Assembly (NCBI RefSeq): GCF_001712795.1
Contig: NZ_KV757644.1
Coordinates: 1-36,479, forward strand
DNA length: 36,479 nucleotides
Source of the DNA: Nostoc sp. KVJ20
GTDB taxonomy: Bacteria; Cyanobacteriota; Cyanobacteriia; Cyanobacteriales; Nostocaceae
Direction: 5' to 3'
A program made the position numbers and the translations under genes. This document shows positions 15,801 to 23,480 of this stretch, in pieces. Position 1 is the stretch's first letter, and every line of letters begins with the position of its first letter. The notes below the pieces were generated by a model. That model had not been told where the DNA came from. It searched no databases and saw only the letters and a program-made list of their open reading frames with translations.

Positions 15801-16262
15801 TAACCAACCAGGAAATGGTTTTTTTCGTTCAGGGTTTGTGCTAAAAGGTTCTGGAAGTCTTGTAGCTGCAATTTCATCCAATCTTTTCTCAATTCTCTTT
15901 AGCCGATCTGTCAGAGTTGAATCTAACTCTTCGTCTTTTACCTGCCCTTGTTGGGAAATTACTATCTGATCGGATGCTACTTCTAAGTCAGGATCTCCTG
16001 TAGATAAACTTTTAACCTCACTCAACACCTCTTGAATGAGTTCTGTCATCTTTTGATTGTTATTTCTAATTTCATCAATATTATCTAGCTTTAGGAATGT
16101 TTCTTCAATTTTGTTTCTAATTTCTGGTTCTTTGATTTCTACTCTCGGTGTGGGTTCATCTGATGTATGATTTAGGATTTTTTCTTTTAACTTTGTTAAC
16201 CCAATTGATGCTAATTCTTTAAGTACATAGCTTGCTACGTCTACTACGATTGGTTCTAACAT
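12870..16262 (-). CDS. Hsp70-like ATPase, last gene of the conflict operon
   Basis: A 1130-residue protein with an Hsp70/actin-fold ATPase in the middle. Phosphate-1 motif: WLAIDFGTSNSTVTLF at 153-168. Connecting motif: QTVDEATAVVIFYL (431-444). Phosphate-2: VLVLDIGGGTTDLALIEL (474-491). Adenosine motif: WLILSGKTCNIDLVKREI, at about residue 745. The N-terminal 150 residues are a hydrophobic helix (VVDVASYVLKELASIGL) and coiled coils. About 300 residues after the ATPase have no DnaK-type substrate domain that I recognise; they end in a beta-rich part (YRVSFDEKGILRLHVGEVPY). Hsp70s use ATP to remodel or clamp proteins; here it probably acts on the GTPase encoded 37 bases upstream. It is much longer than DnaK (about 640). 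Confidence 0.85.
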   Translation of the reverse strand: MLEPIVVDVASYVLKELASIGLTKLKEKILNHTSDEPTPRVEIKEPEIRNKIEETFLKLDNIDEIRNNNQKMTELIQEVLSEVKSLSTGDPDLEVASDQIVISQQGQVKDEELDSTLTDRLKRIEKRLDEIAATRLPEPFSTNPERKKPFPGWLAIDFGTSNSTVTLFDPIEAPIASNLPKEQEIRLRQRLAQWLSSPATNALPGVNASEWENFIDDISKNLQIEPNRLHEFFQADNQDRYLEGIRQIELCLGTSEQFRRSVSKKLYQIYHEVFRIPTLESQNLIPVVLDLDRRGVEISSELEITSLNPLKVRMGREAKNNKNKAISLSTSNSLEEIISRFHHSPKRYFGQYRHFLVSVDGKQETIEVNQLIQAAWGYLIELTDDYRKHPSRSFSKGDFQKVVVTYPTITPPLVRKQVKQLVENLGIDDVQTVDEATAVVIFYLWREFGDGLNIDMEYFKTLCRREGHNWSQNVLVLDIGGGTTDLALIELTLKYITPFRNDEDQGLGGRFYQITPKLLGSSGHLQLGGELITLRMFRLLKVAIVDCLLTAITTGELQNDKLKDLILNLNERFLEKDEYKQGSLLECIDKQYPEREYAAYKDALDTAEQVLPTRWKDAPQRLQTFYTLWDYAETAKIKLGQKSAENGSPLNFTLSEQQISELLSQIGIDYIQKEQNFNNFYVTLSSEQFERAASSVITEAIGIAKALMESRLSIQNDNEYNYDTEDSYDTENEKVDWLILSGKTCNIDLVKREIYQDFSKSDYFVWNPERITFDPEFSKLATSAGACYIEKIRQLQFSTEETKELLRRGVSRLRIDVQNLFYYLPCNFRSRTQTSTDFLDIFKAGQEFYQISPNDQAVKIRNDWSCIELINIIYRHDYEGGQLQLWGSFNGDNLRNQLKQSDSQMNSDNFFRNVIKIQFEIDSTLDIRILICRKEPHYLIDDRNGDGIDLTQVTTATNATTETLALFSSEKFNHEDIFAGKVLESNAVNLSNNFHLVFASSNSNTQFQKFRYSSDSNQPPVRGLISKPLPSFPESGKYIFYTRNIDPQTNEQKWLVIGELKKPDVTLEFPCQYRVSFDEKGILRLHVGEVPYWESDNQECLLEEGCVFRTGLDLQPNEVDKERDPFCGIH

Positions 16263-16299
16263 TTTATAAATATCCTATTATGTTTTAATATACATTTCC

Positions 16300-19200
16300 T
16301 CAAGTATAAATATCAGGGGAAGAGATTGAGGCAATTTGTGAGAGAATAGGCGAGACAGAATCAGCTTCATTAATCTCCTGTTTTTCACCTGTCATGAGTC
16401 TTAGCAATGCTTCTTTTTTTAGCAGATCATCTAGTGTAGAAGTGAAATCTTTTAATTCCCTCAAAATCGCTTGATCAACTCTCTTATTAATTTGAGCTAC
16501 ATATTCCCCTAAATGTAGAATCAGGCTAGTAGTTAACTTATCTCGCAGTCGCAGTATTTGAGGTAGGGGGTTTTGGGCAGACATAGAAATATTTTGTTTG
16601 CGCTCTGGTGCCCAATCAAAAAATTGACCACTCTCATGTTTTTCATCCTTATGTGCTAGGGGAAATATACCATTTGCATCAATAGGTTTGTCGTCTTTGA
16701 ATGTTTTAGTGATGATATATTCTTGCCATTTTTTAGGAGCATAGGTATCAAAGAAATCACCAAATAGATCAGCTTCATCCTTACCACGTTTATCCCTGAT
16801 ATCTTGTTCCATTGTTTCATTGAGATTTTCATCGAAGTATTTTATCTCTGGAACTAATTTATCAGACAATTGTTGTAAGAAGTTGATAATTGCTTGTTGA
16901 ATTCGCTCAAGAGCCAAATCTTGTAATTCCTTAACAGTACGGTCAAATACCTTATAAAAATCATCACTTTTCGTAGGGATGTTACTTTTAGTGCGCCTCT
17001 TTCTTCGACGAGGTTCATCATCCTCATCATCATCTTCTTCTTGAGATACTATGATTATGCCATCTTGGGAGTTGTTGAACAGCAAATGCCACTCGCTCCA
17101 TTCAAGTATTTTATAAGTTATTTCATCTTTGATAACATCGCTAATAGGAACTCCTTTTGCGTTTTTTAGCGGCTCTTTTCCTAAATTATCTCTCATGCGA
17201 TTGTAGGTGCTTTTCATGTTGTCAAGATAGGAGCGCAAATCAATTAAAGCTTGACTTTCTTTTGTGTCTATACCTAAATCTGATAATATGTCTTTCAGCT
17301 GATTTTGTTGTTGACGCAATTTCTCGGCATCCTTACGAGTGTCTTCATATAATTGCCTCAAACTGTGTTCAGCTACATGGTTTAAGATCAACTCCCGTAG
17401 TTTAGGGATACCGCCTTGTTGTGCAAAGTAACCAAGCTGTTTCCCAAGAGAACTGTCTGGGTCTGCTTTTAAAAGAACCTCACTTAAGCTTTGCCACTTA
17501 TCGCGCATCAGCTTAGACTGTTGTAAACCGATATCGGTTTGACCTTCAAATCTAGCTCGAAACTCTGTAGAACCTACCTTTACTGCACCGGAATTTTTTG
17601 CTAAATCTGCCAAACCTATCAGTTGGTCTAACAAGACAATGCGGTCTTGTTGACTTGTCAATGCTGAAGCTTGATCAATGATAGCTTTGAGTCCGCTCAA
17701 TTGTTGGAAAACAGTTTTTTCTGCCAAGGAATCATTAGCAGCAGACTTAATCAGTTCGTCAATTTTTTGTTCACTTTCTATGGAAAGTTGATTAAATCTA
17801 CCCACTCCCACCAATATGAAATCTTTGAGGGGTTGTTTGGGTCTTTTTTTCTGAATCATTGTGAAGATTTCACTGACGCTACGGCTTTCTGGAGTCCTCC
17901 CGTTAAGTAGGATGAGAATCGTCTGTACTTTCTCTAATTCTCGCAGTGACACAAAGGTATCTCTGACTCCCGAATGCGCCGCACCCAATCCAGGAAAATC
18001 TAGGAGAATAAACTTTGCTGTATCTTGTGTTGTTCCCAGATTCCAAATTTCTTTGGATATTTTGACATCAATATTTACACGCCGGATGAGTGAAAAGGTG
18101 TTTTGCAATAACTCTACTGAGGGTCGGTTTTTATTCACAGTTACCTTAGAAATTGCAGGTATCTCTTCAAATTTCGTATCTAGAGTTACAACCGACATGC
18201 TGGTTAGTTTTAAACCCTCACGAGCAGTAGCGTGAGTTATTTTGAGGCTTTGACCACATAAATCTGCTCCATAGTCAACATAAGTACGAATAAAAATGAT
18301 CAACTCTCCCAGCAGATAATGTAGTTCTTGGTTTTGAGTTTGATTCCATGCTTCCTTACACCAGTCCTCGTAAGGATTTAGGGTATCTCTATTTAATGTT
18401 TCTAAATCTACTTGAGGTAAAGCAGGAAGTTCAGATAGTTGTGCCCATTCTTTTGGTTTTTCCAACATAAATTCTAGGCATTGTTTCACCTCTGCGTGAT
18501 CAAGATACTCTACGATAAAGTTATCAAATTCAGTAGTTTTTAACTCTTCTTGCTGAAGTAAGTGGATAGCTGTGACGTTGCCTGTGGTGGGTATTTCGCT
18601 GACTGGTAAGGCATCTGCGTAGCCAATTAGATTACCAATTAGTAGGGTTTTACCACTACTAAATTCTCCCATAACGGCGATTTTCACAGGCGAGGATGCC
18701 AGTTTCACAGTGTTCTCGGCAGCATCTTGGAGGCTTTTTAGACAGTCTTTAACTTTGGGGTTGTCTAAAGTTTCATTTGCTGAGGACTGGTATGGTTCCA
18801 ACGATTTTACTACTCGGAGTACAGACTCGCCATACTCTTTGTATTTGTACAGATTTTCTAGTATAGGATTTTCAAACTTAAATTTTTTTGGGGCTCGCTT
18901 TTGACGCCGAAGAATAGATAAAATTAATTCTTTTCCTTCTCTTTCTGAGCGCCTTTTTCTTTTTGGCAAGTTCTCTAATTGAGATATTGCAAGTTCCTTG
19001 TTATCAAGAACCCAATTCAATATTCCACGAGAGTAAACTAGAAGAGGCTGATAATCTTTTAAAGGTTCGGCTAAAGTTTCTATTATAGATGCCAGTCGCA
19101 TTAGCTCATATTTATCTTGATTTTGTTCGTTGTAGACCTTCTTGAGTTCTGAAGCGAGTTGACGAGCTGCTTCATTTGGTTCTACAAAAGCTAGTGCTGT

Positions 19201-19605
19201 CCATTGTTGGACTTGAGCCAAATCGCGTTCATAGGGGTCGTTACTTTCAAGTTTTTGCTTTATATAAGCTTGCAAAAAATACGACAATTCTGTTAATCGT
19301 TGCTGCCCAAATCTTGAATCATTTTTTAATCGTTTTAGTAGCTCAGTGCGTACTGCTCCATCCATTTCATAAAGTTCATATCCAACCTCATCAACTAAGG
19401 TAGAAAGCAACACATTTGCTACTGCTACCCAAGGAATGTTCAGTGCATTACCATCAATATCTTGCTTAAAGTTTGCCCAAAGACGATACAATAAATCAGG
19501 AGTAAGTGCTATGGAAAAAGCAGCATGATAAGCTAGAATCAGAATATCTTTTCCAAAGCGATCCTCAAAATACTTAATACGTCTTAGAGCAATTTCACTA
19601 CTCAT
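16300..19605 (-). CDS. Dynamin-like large GTPase
   Basis: A 1101-residue protein. The G1 P-loop VMGEFSSGKTLLIGNL is at 311-326, the G2 threonines near 340-341 (EIPTTGNVTAI), and G3 LLDFPGLG at 534-541. A canonical N/TKxD G4 is not evident (VGVGRFNQLS is in its place), as in many bacterial dynamins. The N-terminal 190 residues (RRIKYFEDRFGKDILILAYH onward) resemble, from memory, a helical domain that recurs at the start of cyanobacterial conflict proteins. The helical part after the G-domain holds an acidic/basic linker (EEDDDEDDEPRRRKRRTK, about 847-864). Bacterial dynamins remodel membranes, some in phage defence. Its ATG overlaps the vWA gene's stop. Confidence 0.85.
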   Translation of the reverse strand: MSSEIALRRIKYFEDRFGKDILILAYHAAFSIALTPDLLYRLWANFKQDIDGNALNIPWVAVANVLLSTLVDEVGYELYEMDGAVRTELLKRLKNDSRFGQQRLTELSYFLQAYIKQKLESNDPYERDLAQVQQWTALAFVEPNEAARQLASELKKVYNEQNQDKYELMRLASIIETLAEPLKDYQPLLVYSRGILNWVLDNKELAISQLENLPKRKRRSEREGKELILSILRRQKRAPKKFKFENPILENLYKYKEYGESVLRVVKSLEPYQSSANETLDNPKVKDCLKSLQDAAENTVKLASSPVKIAVMGEFSSGKTLLIGNLIGYADALPVSEIPTTGNVTAIHLLQQEELKTTEFDNFIVEYLDHAEVKQCLEFMLEKPKEWAQLSELPALPQVDLETLNRDTLNPYEDWCKEAWNQTQNQELHYLLGELIIFIRTYVDYGADLCGQSLKITHATAREGLKLTSMSVVTLDTKFEEIPAISKVTVNKNRPSVELLQNTFSLIRRVNIDVKISKEIWNLGTTQDTAKFILLDFPGLGAAHSGVRDTFVSLRELEKVQTILILLNGRTPESRSVSEIFTMIQKKRPKQPLKDFILVGVGRFNQLSIESEQKIDELIKSAANDSLAEKTVFQQLSGLKAIIDQASALTSQQDRIVLLDQLIGLADLAKNSGAVKVGSTEFRARFEGQTDIGLQQSKLMRDKWQSLSEVLLKADPDSSLGKQLGYFAQQGGIPKLRELILNHVAEHSLRQLYEDTRKDAEKLRQQQNQLKDILSDLGIDTKESQALIDLRSYLDNMKSTYNRMRDNLGKEPLKNAKGVPISDVIKDEITYKILEWSEWHLLFNNSQDGIIIVSQEEDDDEDDEPRRRKRRTKSNIPTKSDDFYKVFDRTVKELQDLALERIQQAIINFLQQLSDKLVPEIKYFDENLNETMEQDIRDKRGKDEADLFGDFFDTYAPKKWQEYIITKTFKDDKPIDANGIFPLAHKDEKHESGQFFDWAPERKQNISMSAQNPLPQILRLRDKLTTSLILHLGEYVAQINKRVDQAILRELKDFTSTLDDLLKKEALLRLMTGEKQEINEADSVSPILSQIASISSPDIYT

Positions 19606-20921
19606 ATCGTGCGTCCTTCAAAAATTGTCGGGCGTCCTCTGAGTACACCGACAGCATCTTGAAGCCCTCGACGACTAAATTCAAACATTGGAACAATTTT
19701 ATTTATTTCTTGTGCTGTCGTGCCTTTCCAAGACTCTTTCGGCATAGGATTTAGCCAAGCCACATAACGGACATTACGTCTCAATTTATCAAGAAATTCT
19801 TTAGTTAATTTAACTCGTTCTTTGCTGTACCCTCCCCTAGCTGCACCAGCATCACTAAAAATTAAAACTGATGAACGTTCAGCACGCAGTGGACGAATAA
19901 AGTCTTCTATTAACTGCGCTTTTTGGCGATAACAATCACAATAAAGATTTTTAGTCGGACAATTTTGAAAATAGTAGATACCTGCTTTTCCTAAGCGTCC
20001 TCCACGTAAAAGCGTTTCAGCCAAGCAACTGGATAGTAAGTGAAATGGCACCATTGAACCATCTTGATCTAGTAATAAAAATAACTCAGCCCGATTCACA
20101 CGGGGAGGTACTAGCACAAGCTCTAGTAATATACCTTTGTATCCAATTTGCTTAACTGTAGCTTCTAAATCTAACTCTACTGGTAGTCCTTCACGCACTG
20201 GACGCTTGAGGAAACGCCAGCTTTGTTTCATCTGTCGCGCTGTGACTGGAAAGTATTCTCCTGTTAACATGAAGGTTTTCATTGATAAGGCTTTAACTAC
20301 CTTTTTCTCATCTTCAATATTTTCAGTTTTTAATGTTGGTTCTAGATCAAAGTTAGACCAAATTAATTCAGTGCCATCAGTGCTGTAATAAGTATCCCTT
20401 GATTGCGCCTCATTTGCCTCTGAGGGTGCTTGAGTTGAAGACTCATCCGCATTTTGGGTGGACGGACTTGGTTCGTCAAGCTTGTCATCTATCGGTTCTG
20501 ATGTTGTGTCATTTAAAGGCGGGGGTATTTGCTCAGATTTGTCATCTACCGATTCTGCTGTTGGCTCCTGAGGTTTAAACTCATTGATGGGAGTCTCGGG
20601 TGTTTGGGGTTTTAGACTAGAGGATGATTCCTTGTCTACAACAACTGAAGCAGAATTTTGTGTTTTTAAATTTCTTATAGCCTTTTCAAAAAGATCGTCA
20701 TATAAACGCTTCTCTTCAGATGACTTCACCCATATTGCCTGACACAAACGTTTGAGGGAATCAAGGTCACTACCAAATCCTGCTTGCAAAGCTTTTTGTA
20801 GTAGTTTATATTCATCAATACCTAAACGTAAGCCTGCATTACGCAAATCCATGAATAGGTCAAGCAGTAGCAATTCTTCTGTTTGAGCTTCTTGAGTTTT
20901 CTCTACAATTTCCTGACTCAT
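19602..20921 (-). CDS. vWA-domain protein, MoxR partner
   Basis: A 439-residue protein. Residues 1-90 are helical; 95-175 form an acidic Pro/Ser/Glu linker. The C-terminal half is a von Willebrand A domain with the metal site LFLLLDQDGSM (270-280; Asp275, Ser279, a DxDGS variant of DxSxS) and a later metal-site acidic residue in IFSDAGAARGG (about 344-354). vWA proteins of this type work with MoxR AAA+ ATPases, as adaptors or as ion-dependent switches. It overlaps MoxR upstream and the GTPase downstream by four bases each, so the three proteins are probably made in balanced amounts. Confidence 0.85.
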   Translation of the reverse strand: MSQEIVEKTQEAQTEELLLLDLFMDLRNAGLRLGIDEYKLLQKALQAGFGSDLDSLKRLCQAIWVKSSEEKRLYDDLFEKAIRNLKTQNSASVVVDKESSSSLKPQTPETPINEFKPQEPTAESVDDKSEQIPPPLNDTTSEPIDDKLDEPSPSTQNADESSTQAPSEANEAQSRDTYYSTDGTELIWSNFDLEPTLKTENIEDEKKVVKALSMKTFMLTGEYFPVTARQMKQSWRFLKRPVREGLPVELDLEATVKQIGYKGILLELVLVPPRVNRAELFLLLDQDGSMVPFHLLSSCLAETLLRGGRLGKAGIYYFQNCPTKNLYCDCYRQKAQLIEDFIRPLRAERSSVLIFSDAGAARGGYSKERVKLTKEFLDKLRRNVRYVAWLNPMPKESWKGTTAQEINKIVPMFEFSRRGLQDAVGVLRGRPTIFEGRTI

Positions 20922-21955
20922 GACTTGCCTTTTGATTCCATTCGCTTTTTGAATCGCTCTTTGACAACTTCGTAATCCTCCCAGTTTTTTAACAACACAC
21001 CAGGATGCAACAATTGTTCAAACAACTTTTCTTTAAACCAGTGTAATACTTTCTGATTCTCATTATTTGCGTTATTTTCATTATTCTTATTCTTCTGAAT
21101 TTCATAGATGATAGCTTTAACCCAATCTAACAATTCACTAGTACTGACTATCTTGCCAGATTGTCCTTTAAGGTCACGCATTTCATCTCGTACTATTCCG
21201 AAGCTGTTGATAATCTCAGTTAACAAATCTTCCGTTAACCATTCTTCTTTTTCATTTGAGAAGTGAGCGTTAATAATTTCTTTCAGCTTGTCATCTTTGG
21301 GAAATTCAATATAATGAAACAGACAACGACGCAGGAATGCGTCTGGCAAGTCTTTTTCATCATTACTAGTAATGAAAATAATGGGTGTATGCTGATTAGC
21401 ACTAAATGTTTCTTCAGTCTCCTCAATTTCAAATTTAAATTTATCAAGCTCTACTAATAGGTCATTAGGAAAGTCAATATCAGCCTTATCAATTTCGTCA
21501 ATCAGCAGTACTGTCCGGTTTTCTTGATTTTTAATAGCTCTTCCTAACGGCCCAAATTTTATATAATTAATGGGTTCTCTAAACCGTTCATTAATTTCGT
21601 TGAAATCTTCCTTTGAAAGGCTATTTGCACTAGCTAATTGAGCATCTCGCAAGCGTCCAACTGCATCATAAGTATACAGTCCGTCTTTTGCTCTACTAGT
21701 AGATTTTATATTCCATTCTTCGTAATCTAGCTTTAGCTCATGAGCCACAGCATAAGCTAATTTGGTTTTACCACATCCAGGCTCTCCTTTAAGGAGAAGG
21801 GGTCGCTTTAGATAAATAGCTAGGTTAACCACTTCTACTAGATCATGACTGGGTAGATAGGGATATAATAATTGTCCGTTTTCATCTTTATCACCAGGTT
21901 GTGGTTGAACTTCACCTGTATATATTAGTTGTTGATTTTCTACCATTTCAGCCAT
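20918..21955 (-). CDS. MoxR-family AAA+ ATPase
   Basis: A 345-residue protein. Walker A is LLKGEPGCGKTKLAYAVA (54-71), Walker B VLLIDEIDKADIDF (149-162), sensor 1 IIFITSNDEKDLPDAF with Asn198, and the arginine finger is near R209-R210. It has the MoxR layout, with an insert after the P-loop helix (YDAVGRLRDAQ). MoxR ATPases are hexameric remodelling machines working with vWA partners such as the gene directly downstream. The start at 21955 overlaps the EAD-STAND gene by 16 bases; ATG 21946 would shorten the overlap. Confidence 0.9.
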   Translation of the reverse strand: MAEMVENQQLIYTGEVQPQPGDKDENGQLLYPYLPSHDLVEVVNLAIYLKRPLLLKGEPGCGKTKLAYAVAHELKLDYEEWNIKSTSRAKDGLYTYDAVGRLRDAQLASANSLSKEDFNEINERFREPINYIKFGPLGRAIKNQENRTVLLIDEIDKADIDFPNDLLVELDKFKFEIEETEETFSANQHTPIIFITSNDEKDLPDAFLRRCLFHYIEFPKDDKLKEIINAHFSNEKEEWLTEDLLTEIINSFGIVRDEMRDLKGQSGKIVSTSELLDWVKAIIYEIQKNKNNENNANNENQKVLHWFKEKLFEQLLHPGVLLKNWEDYEVVKERFKKRMESKGKS

Positions 21956-23355
21956 TTATCCTCCAGATCATACCAGTCATACCCCCATTCTCCACAAATA
22001 TACTCTAGTACTGACAAAGGCTCACCACCTTGGCATTTGTTCGCTAATATCTCCTCAACATTTATCCTAATTTTATTTATCAATTCTATTGGTAATATGT
22101 CGATTTTATTATCTATCCACCCCGTCAATATTCCGCAAGTTATTTTTTGAATTTTTGGTAATTTTATTATTAAATGAGGCTCATAGTTATTTTGAGACAA
22201 ATTAGCCAAGGGAATATTCCATTGATCTACACTGCCTTTTAAGTCAACTACAAACAGTAATAGCTTATGCTGATGATCGCAACGATAATCATTCTTTACT
22301 TTTTTAGTTAGTGGTTTCCATAGTTTTTCAATGAACTTGTTTATATCTGGGGCAAGCACAGCATTTCCTTCATCCAAAATAATAATCACACTTTCAAATT
22401 TCAAATTCGTACACACGGCTTCGATAATTTTGTCTATAATATCATCTGAGTTCTGTTCATTATCTATCGGATTTTTATCTGTAATACCATATTTGTTACT
22501 TAGTTGTTTCCGAATGCGAACACTAATATTAGGGTTAGAATAATTATTTATATCTATGTTAATCGGAATTATATTCGCTGGATTATGTTTAGTAGTGGAC
22601 AGTATCAATCTCTTTAATAGCCATTTTTGTCCATAACCTTTTTCTCCATGAATTATGTAAGCTCCTATTGAACACTTGTTTACAAAAGATAGAAATAACT
22701 CTACTTGATCAATAAAATCTAGGTTAAGTAAATGGTTATACAAATCTTCTTTCTTTAATTTATCTTGATTATTGTTATTTGTGATCTTAGTCAATAAGTC
22801 AGAAAAGTTATCATTTATTTTTTCGCCCCATTCTTTTAATTCCCTCAAATCAGGAATGTTACCTTGCACATAAAAATAAGCTGCAAACCTTAAAAGCCTA
22901 TCTAATTCTTCTAATTCTAAAATTTCATTCAACAATTTTTCAAAAGAATTAGGCACAGACTTTTGATGATTATTTTTCCCCTGATATTTTTCAGGACAAC
23001 AGGCCAAATAAGAATTCTGCATTCCTACAAGATGTTGTCCTTCAAAAGGCTCAAGTATATGATTTAAAGTAATAACAGCATTAGCAAATTTTAATTTTTT
23101 ATTATTAGGGTTTATCTGAAGCGCACTTTCAAGTAATTCCTCAATTAATTGACATTTTTCTGCTATTTGAATAAAATTAAGAGCGAGCTTTTCTAAGTTA
23201 TCAGAAGTAGTAGCTATAGATTTAAACTCGTCGCTTATATCGTTCAAGTAATAAGTTTTTAACTTTCCGAAATCAAACTCATCTCTTAATGCATCACACA
23301 GAGCTTGTGAAAGTAGTTGCCATTGCTTACCATTTTTTAGTTTAATTTTGCCCAT
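21940..23355 (-). CDS. EAD1 plus degenerate STAND-type NTPase-fold protein
   Basis: A 471-residue protein. Residues 10-90 (LLSQALCDALRDEF, then LEKLALNFIQIAEKCQLIEE, INPNNKKL) match effector-associated domain 1, a death-fold-like adaptor. After a helical spacer, residues 236-250 (HGEKGYGQKWLLKRL) occupy the P-loop position but carry GQK where GKS/T is expected. Walker B VIIILDEG (323-330) is intact. This fits the inactive-STAND (iSTAND) class described from comparative genomics, as I recall. Such proteins would bind but not turn over nucleotide. Likely role: adaptor that recruits the EAD-protease to the MoxR-vWA core. Confidence 0.75.
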   Translation of the reverse strand: MGKIKLKNGKQWQLLSQALCDALRDEFDFGKLKTYYLNDISDEFKSIATTSDNLEKLALNFIQIAEKCQLIEELLESALQINPNNKKLKFANAVITLNHILEPFEGQHLVGMQNSYLACCPEKYQGKNNHQKSVPNSFEKLLNEILELEELDRLLRFAAYFYVQGNIPDLRELKEWGEKINDNFSDLLTKITNNNNQDKLKKEDLYNHLLNLDFIDQVELFLSFVNKCSIGAYIIHGEKGYGQKWLLKRLILSTTKHNPANIIPINIDINNYSNPNISVRIRKQLSNKYGITDKNPIDNEQNSDDIIDKIIEAVCTNLKFESVIIILDEGNAVLAPDINKFIEKLWKPLTKKVKNDYRCDHQHKLLLFVVDLKGSVDQWNIPLANLSQNNYEPHLIIKLPKIQKITCGILTGWIDNKIDILPIELINKIRINVEEILANKCQGGEPLSVLEYICGEWGYDWYDLEDKWLKW

Positions 23356-23480
23356 ATATAATCAAAGCGATAATTACTAGAAAATAATACTTTGCTAACT
23401 TTTTTAATTAGTTTACTTTACATAGGCACTTTATTATCATTGTCAAATTTACGTCTCTCCTCACGATTTAATTCGGATTG

